A stretch of DNA of 43,940 nucleotides from the NCBI GenBank assembly GCA_927441425.1, contig CAKMKG010000021.1:1-43940 (forward strand). The letters are read 5' to 3'. The notes beneath the pieces were generated by a model that was not told the DNA's origin, searched no databases, and was given only the letters and a program-made list of their open reading frames with translations. This stretch comes from an uncultured Bacillota bacterium. GTDB lineage: Bacteria; Bacillota; Clostridia; Peptostreptococcales; Anaerovoracaceae. Shown piece after piece: positions 27,238 through 36,400 of this stretch. The translations under genes were made by a program, and so were the position numbers. How positions within the stretch are numbered: position 1 is the first letter of the stretch; each line of letters begins with the position of its first letter.

Positions 27238-30195
27238 ATGATAAAAAGATTTTTAAGCATTTTGCTTTTGGTGTGCATGATATTCACCCTGTTACCCACC
27301 GTGACGTTTGCCGTGCCCATGACCAACTACGGTATTTGGGTGGGCAGCACCCAAGTTACCAGCAACAATGCAAGCAACGTGACCGGAGGCGGCATCACCG
27401 GCACCGTTACCTACGACGCAGGAACCAACACCCTTACGCTAGATAACGCGAGCATCACAAGCTTGTGCCCCTCCGGTACAGGCCCCGACCAAAACGGTAA
27501 CTCCATGAGTGCCACTGCAGGCATCTTCAGGAATACAGGCGACTTGAAAATCGTACTTATCGGAACCAACACAGTTGATATCCATGAAGTTACAGGTCAA
27601 GCCGATTCAGCTGGGATTTACTCCATTGCGGGAAATTTGAGCATTACAAGCACGGTAAATGGAAGCCTTACCCTCGTCGGTGCCCCTTCAACTGCTTATA
27701 GCTTTGGCCTTTTTGGCAAGGATGTGACCATTGAAGCCTGCACAGTAACCGCCACTGCGGGCAGTGCCACACACTCGACTGAGGGCATACATTCCGGGGA
27801 GAACTTAACTATTAGAAACGCTACTGTTACTGGTATCGGCGGCACGGCGGGGGATAGTTATGGCATAGTATGCATACATGAGTTTACCAGTGTAAACTCC
27901 ACCGTTACTGGTAACAGCGCTAGCTATATTGGCATAGCCGCCCTCAACAATGATCCTTTTATAATTGAAAATTCCACTGTTACCGCCACAGGAAACCAAT
28001 ATGCGCTATATATTAGAGGCACAAAAAGCATCGCAGGATCGTTGGTGACCGCCTCGACAAATATAGCGGGCACCGGCGCGACAGCCGTTACCATCGGAAA
28101 CGCGAGCTACTTATCGAATCCCTACAAGTACGTGCGTATTGCCCCAAGCGCCTACACCGTATTATATGACGGTAACGGCGCCACGAGCGGCAGCGTTGCG
28201 GCACAAAGCACAAGCATTGGCACAGCAACCACAGTTGCTGCAAACGGCTTTACCAAAACAGGATATTCATTTAACGGTTGGAATACTATGGCAAACGGAA
28301 ATGGTACAGCCTATGGGGCAGGCAGCACAATACCATCCCAAACAGCAGGGACAACAGTAACGCTTTATGCACAGTGGCTGCAGGTTCCCCCGCCGCCAGT
28401 ACAAACCTACACCGTAACCTACAATGGCAATGGCGCGACAAGCGGCAGTGTTACATCACAAACCACAAATGTCGGCACAGCCACCACTGTTGCCACAAAC
28501 GGCTTTACCAAAACAGGTTTCACCTTTGCCGGCTGGAACACTGCATCAAACGGAAGCGGTACAGTCTATGGGGCAGGTGGCACTGTGCCATCCCAAACAG
28601 CAGGAACAACCGTAACGCTTTATGCACAGTGGACAGAAAATACGTATTCTGTTTCCGGTGAGGTTAAGGATGAAAGCAATCCGATAAGCGGTGCAAGCGT
28701 GAAGCTGATGAAGGGCAACACACAAATCGGTACGCAGGGTGTGACCACAGCGCCAGACGGAACCTTTACGATCACAGGTGTTCCAAACGGTACATATAAT
28801 CTGGTAGTAAGCAAGGATGGTATTACCGTCACCACCATTGTCGTGATTAATAATAGCAACAACACGCTTAGCAGCGCGATCACACTCCCAAGCGGAAAGA
28901 CCAACAGTGTAGTTGAGGTAAACGGCAGCGAAACCCCTCAGATTGTTGTGGGCAATCTTGATGGGCAGTTTTCGACGACTGCAACAGACAATGACAAGGG
29001 TGTAACTTCTGATGATAATACGGTTGTAACAGGCGGCGGTTCCGTTGAAATCAAGCTTATTGCTGAGAAGAAGGATGATACTGCAGCAAACGCGACTACG
29101 ATTTCGGCGATTGCAACATCGAACGGTAATACAGTGGGTATCTTTATTGACTTGTCTGTTCTAAAAACGGTTAAGAACAGCGTTGGAGCAGAAATTACCA
29201 CACAATCCGCGATTCTTACCGAACTTCCAAGCTTGATTGAGGTGTTAATTCCGCTCCCAGCCGCACTTCAAGGTAAAGCAAACTATGTCGTATATCGTTA
29301 TCACGGCAGCGCTGTTGATCGCATCACCACAACGGCTGTGGACGGCGAAAAGATTGAGCTTGTTGATAACAACACAACCATCAAGCTGACAGTCAAGAAA
29401 TTCTCCACCTATGCCATTGCATATACAACGCCATCACCAAATAATCCAGGGGGCAGCTCAGGCGGAGGTTCAAGCAGCAGTGCAGCGTCATCGACGATTG
29501 CCGCCGTTTCTGTAAAGGAAAGCGCACTTCCTTACTACATTAAAAATGGAGGAAAGGTATACATTGGTTTCTCTGTCTTTGCAGGAAATCTCTACAAATA
29601 TATTGCACCTACGGGCGAAACTGTAGCGTTCATGGAAAATCCAAAGAATTTTACGGATAATACGATTGCATGGGCTAAGGCAAGCATTAACTTTGTGACA
29701 GAGCGTGAACTATTCCTTGGGATAACACAAGATCAGTTTGGGCCAAATGAAAGCATGACAAGAGCAATGTTTGTAACGGTAATCGGAAGACTATACGAGA
29801 GGTCTTACAACAGCGTATCAGGAACAAGCACCTTCTCTGATGTGGATGCAAACGCCTACTATGCCAAGTATGTTGCATGGGCAAATGAAAACGGCATTAT
29901 CAAAGGCATTGGAGAAAATCAGTTTGCGCCGGAGGCTAAGGTAACACGGGAGCAAATGGCAGTCATTATGCTGAACTTTGCAGACTTCTTAAACAAGGCG
30001 GATGTTGCAGACAGTTCCCTTGCATATGCCGATGGCTCAAGCATTTCGTCCTGGGCGATTGATGGGGCTAAATACTGCCAGGAAACAAAAGTGATAACAG
30101 GCAGAGAAGGCGGCAGTTTTGTCCCTCAGGAAAGCGCCACAAGAGCCGAGGTCGCAGTTGTTATTAAGCGGTTTATTAAAATAATTGTTGAATAG
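27238..30195 (+). CDS. Secreted SLH-domain surface protein 1 with two InlB-type repeats
   Basis: 985 aa. The signal peptide is 1-25 (MIKRFLSILLLVCMIFTLLP). Residues 26-300 are Thr/Asn/Gly-rich, strand-only and beta-helix-like (VTYDAGTNTLTLDNASI). Two InlB B/Flg_new repeats follow (301-380, 391-466; GYSFNGWNTMANGNGT ... LYAQW). Then come a carboxypeptidase-regulatory-like beta sandwich (468-547, VSGEVKDESNPISGASVKLM), a domain shared with SLH protein 2 (about 554-731), a Gly/Ser linker and three SLH modules (about 797-985) with MTRAM, VTREQ and ATRAE. SLH modules tether proteins to pyruvylated cell-wall polymer. No enzyme motif is seen; an adhesin or wall role is inferred. AGGAGG lies 11 bases before the ATG. 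Confidence 0.88.
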   Translation: MIKRFLSILLLVCMIFTLLPTVTFAVPMTNYGIWVGSTQVTSNNASNVTGGGITGTVTYDAGTNTLTLDNASITSLCPSGTGPDQNGNSMSATAGIFRNTGDLKIVLIGTNTVDIHEVTGQADSAGIYSIAGNLSITSTVNGSLTLVGAPSTAYSFGLFGKDVTIEACTVTATAGSATHSTEGIHSGENLTIRNATVTGIGGTAGDSYGIVCIHEFTSVNSTVTGNSASYIGIAALNNDPFIIENSTVTATGNQYALYIRGTKSIAGSLVTASTNIAGTGATAVTIGNASYLSNPYKYVRIAPSAYTVLYDGNGATSGSVAAQSTSIGTATTVAANGFTKTGYSFNGWNTMANGNGTAYGAGSTIPSQTAGTTVTLYAQWLQVPPPPVQTYTVTYNGNGATSGSVTSQTTNVGTATTVATNGFTKTGFTFAGWNTASNGSGTVYGAGGTVPSQTAGTTVTLYAQWTENTYSVSGEVKDESNPISGASVKLMKGNTQIGTQGVTTAPDGTFTITGVPNGTYNLVVSKDGITVTTIVVINNSNNTLSSAITLPSGKTNSVVEVNGSETPQIVVGNLDGQFSTTATDNDKGVTSDDNTVVTGGGSVEIKLIAEKKDDTAANATTISAIATSNGNTVGIFIDLSVLKTVKNSVGAEITTQSAILTELPSLIEVLIPLPAALQGKANYVVYRYHGSAVDRITTTAVDGEKIELVDNNTTIKLTVKKFSTYAIAYTTPSPNNPGGSSGGGSSSSAASSTIAAVSVKESALPYYIKNGGKVYIGFSVFAGNLYKYIAPTGETVAFMENPKNFTDNTIAWAKASINFVTERELFLGITQDQFGPNESMTRAMFVTVIGRLYERSYNSVSGTSTFSDVDANAYYAKYVAWANENGIIKGIGENQFAPEAKVTREQMAVIMLNFADFLNKADVADSSLAYADGSSISSWAIDGAKYCQETKVITGREGGSFVPQESATRAEVAVVIKRFIKIIVE
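28140..28635 (+). repeat. Two InlB B-type (Flg_new) repeats in SLH protein 1
   Basis: Two units of about 78 codons, nearly alike at protein level (YDGNGATSGSVAAQSTSIGT versus YNGNGATSGSVTSQTTNVGT; both GWNT ... GTTVTLYAQW). They are also similar in DNA, so the copying is recent. A proline-rich hinge (VPPPPVQT) separates them. Confidence 0.85.
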
Positions 30196-30217
30196 TAAAA
30201 GACAATTACGATCTCCT

Positions 30218-30252
30218 AAGCGGCTGTCGTCATCTCCGGCAGCTGCTTTTTT
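30218..30252 (+). terminator. Intrinsic terminator after SLH protein 1
   Basis: Stem AAGCGGCTG / CAGCTGCTT (30218-30226, 30240-30248; one mismatch) followed by a T run. The left arm and T-run flank match the terminator at 27079, consistent with duplication of the whole unit. Confidence 0.78.
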
Positions 30253-30261
30253 CATCAAAAA

Positions 30262-30296
30262 TAGGCAATTATCCCTAAAATGATGGCAATTACCCC
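30262..30296 (+). promoter_or_regulatory. Tandem operator C, upstream of SLH protein 2
   Basis: TAGGCAATTATCCC (30262-30275) and ATGGCAATTACCCC (30283-30296), starts 21 bp apart. TTGATAAAGT (30321-30330) follows after 24 bases, the same distance as in operator B. About 55 bases around it match the operator B region with two substitutions and one extra G. The leader to the ATG is then nearly 100 bases. Confidence 0.75.
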
Positions 30297-30427
30297 AGAA
30301 ACGGGTTTTGCCTCTTATTTTTGATAAAGTACAAAGTGTATCAATGTCGCAACCGTTAGAAATAAAGGATTTAATGAATAAACATAGAGTAAAATTTGCG
30401 CTATCAATTATCTTGGGAGGAAAAAGA

Positions 30428-33400
30428 ATGAAAAGAATATTAAGCATGCTGCTGTTGGTATGTATGGTGCTGACCCCGCTGCCGTCCGCGGCGGCTGGGA
30501 GTACTGTCGTGGTGTCAGACGCTACTAGTCTGAAGTCGGCATTGACATCTTCCGCCAGCGGTACGATTGTACAGCTCGCCGGCGATATCAGTTTTGCTGA
30601 GACCATCACGGTGCCGAGCAGCCTAACCCTTGACTTGAATGGTCGTACACTGACCTATACGGGCACGGACTCCGAAAAGAAATTGCTCATGGTTGGCATC
30701 CTTTTCACCGGTTCGGGTACGTTTACGGTGAAGGATTCCGGTACAGACGGAAAGCTGACTACATCGGAGACTTACAGTGTGGCTCTTAGAAACACAGGCA
30801 GTGGCATCATGGAACTGGCAGACGGAGCCATCACCACGGATGCAGAGACGGCCAGCGCCATCGTTAACACCGGCAGCGGTACGATAAAGCTCTCAGGGGC
30901 AACGGTGGAATCGAAAAAATACTTTGCTGTCATTAATCAATTGACCTCAGCGAAACTGAATATGAGCAGCGGAACGGTATCCTCCGAATCTGGTTATGCC
31001 ATTGAAAACCGAGGGGTAGCTGAGATTTCCGGCGGCACGGTGTCTTCGATAACCAGCATCGGTATCAGTAATAATGGCAGCGGTTCCTTACTGACGGTCT
31101 CCGGTGGCACAGTGGAAAGCATATCTGGCTATGCCATTGCAAACAGCGGTAACGGCAACACGGTTAAGGTTACGGGGGGCATGGTTTCCTCCGAATCCAG
31201 TGCGGCAATCGCTAACTTCAACTCCTGTGAAATTTCAGGGGGAACAGTATCCACCGACACCGGCATGGCTGTAGCTAATGTGGGTGGCAATCTCCTTATT
31301 TCCAATGGGGCTACAGTAAATTCAAACTCCGGTACCACCATTTACACAACTGATAATCTCACCATCACTGGTGGAACAGTGAACTCCGACTCTGGCGTAA
31401 TGCTTTTCAGTGAGGCCCCCGTGGGCAGGATGGTTACGGTCTCCGGCGGAACACTTTCCAGTACAAGCGGATATTGTGCGGTCAACAATGCCGGGGGTTC
31501 TATGACTATTTCCGGTACCGCTGTTCTCAGCACCGCGAGCGGATCTGTGTCCTTGGTCAATCAGGGGACCGGCACTGCCATAATAAACGGCGGCACGATG
31601 ACGGCGGCTATGGCAGAGCTATACAATTCAAGCACAGGCAAAATTGAGATCAATGCTGGCACCTACGCGCTGGCTGTTAACAGCAACGCAAGCGGAAGCA
31701 TCGTTATCAATGGAGGCTCCATCAAAGCTGTTCAGGGGGCAACGCCCATAAACAGCGCTGGAATCCCACTTTCTTCTTATGGCATCACACTCACAAACGG
31801 TTCGACACCAATTGCGCAGAATACGCCCATTGCTGCCGGCGAGCTGATCCTAACACCTGCCGTCAGCTATGGATTCAACGGCGTAAAAACCGATGCCAGC
31901 GGCACGATCTATCTCTGGCTACCCGCTACCGTCGCCACCGCCAACTATAAAAGTGGCAGCATCGACGTTTCCGGCAGTATAACCGCCGGAAAAACCAGCG
32001 TCCTGCCAAACTACAAAGCTCGAGTGACAGTGAAGCGCAACGGCGAAACATGGAACAACCCCTTTATGGTTCTGCTGTTAAACTCCAATGACACAGTCTC
32101 GGGCGCGGATATAGTCATCCCCGATGGCAACGTCGCTAAAGAGGGAGGCGTGTATGAGTTCTCCGGGCTCAAGCCTGGCCAAGATTATTATATTTGGGGC
32201 AACGGCACCATGGGCGGTCTTTTATCTTCTGGTGTGCAGGTTAACAGTGGCGCTCGCGATGCTACTGTGAATTTTTACAATCTTAACGTCACCGCCGGGG
32301 GCGGTATTGACGGGGTATTCATGAATGCCACGCTGATTCAGGGCACGGATGCTTATATACAGGCAAATGTGAAACCGGGCTACACTTTTGAAAAGTGGGC
32401 GAACACCACAGGCGGAGAGGTTGTTCTCACGACGCCCAGCGGCAGGATAAGTATGGACGGCAAAAAGGACTTAACCGCATACGCTACGCTGAATACCTAT
32501 GATGGCAGCGTTACATTGAATAAGGACGGATCGGTTTGGCCAAGCTCCGGTAAAACCGTTACCCTCTCCACCTCAGATACTGACGTGGCAGGGGTGGGGT
32601 ATAAAACGGTTTCCACCGACGCAGGCGGCGTTTACAGCTTTACTGCTCTCAGCCCCTTGGTTACCTATTACGTCTGGATGGACGGTAACTATACAGGGCA
32701 GACGGTGACAACCACCGACAAAAACGTCGCGTTGGAATATTATACCGTATCCTTGACCTCCGGTACCAACATCACCGCCATCTCCGGCGGTGGCGTCTAC
32801 CTCAAGGGAACAGAAATCACGGTTTCCGCAACAGTTCAAGCAGGGGATTATGTGTTCAGTCGCTGGCAGAATACCGCTGGTGGCGCGATGGTATCCGCTA
32901 CCAACCCATATACCTTTACGGTAAACAGCGCGGTCAGCCTTACAGCAGTGAGCGGAGCCACCAAATATACTGCCACTGTAACGCTGAAGAAGGACGGTGC
33001 TGATTGGACAACGAGCCCACGCAATATTGTCCTTTCCACTTCGTCGTCCGCCCTTGAGGGAACGGTCACCGGTACTGCTTCCGGCAATACTTATACGTTC
33101 CCTAATCTGCCAGGTACTGGAACCTACTACGTCTGGGACGCTGAGACGGTGACTTATACGGGCAAGCAGATCAGTTCAACCGGTGCAAGCGCCGAGCTGG
33201 AATATTTCACAGTGACTGTGACACCAAGCGGCAACATTGCCTCTGTCATGGGTGCAGGCACCTATCTCAAGGGCAGCAGCGTCACTGTAACCGTTACGCC
33301 GGTGGATTATTACCTCATTACCGGCGCGGGTTGGGTGAATGGAAAATTCACAATCAATAATATCAGCGCGGCACAGACCATTAACCCCGCCGCAGCCCTT

Positions 33401-36400
33401 GACACCTACACCGGTACAGTTAATGTAAAAAAAGACAATGAGGCATGGACGGCTACGACTGCCACCATTGTTTTGTCCACTAGTAGTACAGATAGAGAAG
33501 CCGGTAAGCTGACTACAGCCGGCGTAAGCGGTGTATTTACCGCCGCAAACCTGGATCCCACAAAGACTTATTATGTTTGGGCTGGTGATGCTTACACCGG
33601 GCGAGTACTCAGCCGTGCATCATCGTCCGTAGTGGTGGACTACTATACTATCAGCGTGACCGCCACCAATGCGACAGTCAACGGCGCGGGCGTGTATCTC
33701 GCAGGCAGCCCCGTGACGCTGACGGTGGACAACGTCACAGCCGGCTATGAATTTGTTGGTTGGTACTCCGGCACCGCTTTGCTGTCCACCGGTACGACTT
33801 TTACCGTCTCCAACCTCATTTCCGGCCAAGCGCTTACGGCGCAGGCGGCCAATGACTACACCGCAACTGTCGTTGTCAGCGGCGCGGTCAAGTCTATCAC
33901 GCTTAACGACGGCACAGCAATAAACCCCGACAGCGGAACCTCCGGCACCTTCTCCGGCCTTGACCGGGGCGTCACTTACAGCGTGTATGCCAACGGAGCG
34001 GACACCGGTAAGACTGTCTCCAAGTCCGCGCGAGGTCTGACGTTGCTCTACTATACCGTGTCCCTTACGGCGGGACCGGGAGTCAGCTCCGTTACGGGGA
34101 GCAACACTTATCTTGCAGGAAGCAATGCAGATATCAATGCTACATTAGAAAACGACTATACCTTCACCGGCTGGAAAGGATCAGAAAGCTATTCTGAGAT
34201 ATCCACTACCATAAGCAGTATTGATAAGAACTACACGCTAGTGGCCTCGGCATATAGACCTTATGGCGGTGAACCCTTTGATGTAAGCGGCGGCTCAATT
34301 ACCATTTCGGACTCGGACACCGAAGGAAAGATCAAGGTTGTACAGGGCGGGATTACCACCGATGATATTGACCCAACGAAGACATTTCCCATAACGGGGA
34401 CATCGACAACGAACAACATCACCATAGATGCAACCCGTGGCGCAACGATCATTTTGAACAATCTCGATATCAACGTTGCGTGGTCGGCCATTGGGATAAC
34501 AAATACCGCTGGCCATGTCACCCTGCTTCTGAGTGACACGAACAAGCTGAATTCTCAAAATTCCGTCGCACTGTTGAAGGAGAACACGGCTGCGCTTACA
34601 ATTCAAAGCGTCGATGGCACGGTTAATCACTCCCTGACCGCCTCTGCAAGTGGCGTCGGCAGTGCCGGTATCGGAAGGGCAAACCCGGGAGGGAATTCTG
34701 CATTAGTCACATCCAATATTACTATTAACAGTGGTTTCGTTACGGCAACTGGCAATGGTGCCGGTATCGGTGTATGGCAAGCCACGACCTCAAACATAAC
34801 TATTACAGGTGGCATCGTGAACGGAAGTGTTATTGGCGGTGTATCACAAGGTTCCAATACAGTATTGTCGAATCTCACAGTAACCGGTGGCACAGTCAAT
34901 GCCGCAATCAATGCAACAAAGAATACAGGCGTCAATAACGTCATTAAAGGCGGGAGTATCAACGGAAACATCAACACTAACGTCTTACCCACCGACGGTG
35001 CTGCCCCCGCCCCTGCCTCCGTCTACAAGGTCACCCTTAGTACCGGACTTCAAAATACCGATATTAGTGGAAGACTGAACATCACGAAGTCGGGCGACGA
35101 CAACTTTAGCTACGGCACGAAGGATATGTGGACGACAAACGACGTTAACGGCAATGTCAATCTCTATTTGAGCAACGGAACTTATACCGCCACCCTGGGC
35201 AGTAACACGAAAATCATTGTAGTAGGGGATGCAAATAAAACAGATACTCTGATTGCCACCTACAGTGTCACTACACCCGTTGTTGCCACTGCGGAAGACA
35301 TCGCAGCCAGCGCAACCCCCTCGCCCGGCGCCAATATAAAACACGGTGCCACCGTCACGGTGAATGTCTCTCTCTCCGGAACGGCCCAGAAGCCGGGAAC
35401 CTATACCGTGGGGCTGACCGGCACAGGCATCGGTACTGTGGCGGCACAGACCTTTGATGTTACTAAGAACCAAAACGTAAGCACAAGCAAGACATTCAGT
35501 TTTACCATGCCCGATTCCAATGTAACCGACCTAGCCTTAACCCTGAGCTTTTCAGAGGAGGCGAAGCATACCGCCAGCTATTACAACGGTTCAACGCTGC
35601 TAGGCAGCGCTGCCTACTACGCGGGCGATACCTATACGATGATGGACGGCAGCGGTCTCAATAAGACCGGCTATACCTTTGGTGGCTGGGGCGTTTCGGG
35701 TGATCAGACAATGGGTACCTCTGACGTGACCCACACAGTCGTCTGGAGCCCCAACACCTACAAGGTCGTGTTCCATAATGACGGTGCTGAGACGGAGCAG
35801 AGCTTTACTTATAATGCGGTGGCAACTGCGCTCAACGGCAGCTTTGCAAAGACCGGCTATACGCTTTCTGGCTGGGCTGAAACACTGAATGGACCAAAGG
35901 CCTACAGTGTCAACGCAACAGTACAAAACCTCACCTCGGCTATGGACGGCACGGTGGATCTCTACGCCGTCTGGCAGGCACAAGACTGTTCTGTAAGTTT
36001 TGCAAACGGCGGCGGAACAGGTGAGATGGCACCTCAGTCCTTTCTCCATGGCGTTGCACAGGAACTGACGTCCAACGGGTTCACCCGCACCGGTTATACC
36101 TTCACCGGCTGGACGGATGGCACAACAACTTATGTTAACGGTCAGAGTTTCACTGCCACAGGAAATATAACCCTCACCGCCCAGTGGGCTGCTAACAGCT
36201 ATCGGGTAGTTTTCAACGGCAATGGTGCAAACGGTGGCTCGACAATGGCAAGTCAGAGTTTCTCATATGGTGCGTCGCAGAGTCTGACAAACAATACCTA
36301 TACCCGTGATGGTTATACCTTTGGGGGATGGGCAACGACTTCCAACGGTTCTAAGGTCTATGACAATGGCGAGTCTGTTCAGAACCTGACTGCTGCCCAG

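Noticed and set aside
28139..28661. Overlapping + strand frames (63-127 codons) within the InlB repeats of SLH protein 1
   Set aside because: Both arise from the similar DNA of the two repeats read in other frames; no ribosome site, and the proteins are Gln/Pro/His-rich nonsense.
25655..30296. Tandem 14-mers considered as CRISPR repeats or mobile-element ends
   Set aside because: Only two units per site, spacers of 7 bases that are themselves similar, direct orientation and a fixed place before genes; no cas or transposase gene.
30308..30427. Upstream TTG start giving a 2878-residue form of SLH protein 2
   Set aside because: It precedes the likely -10 at 30321-30330, has no ribosome site, and would put 40 polar residues before a perfect signal peptide.
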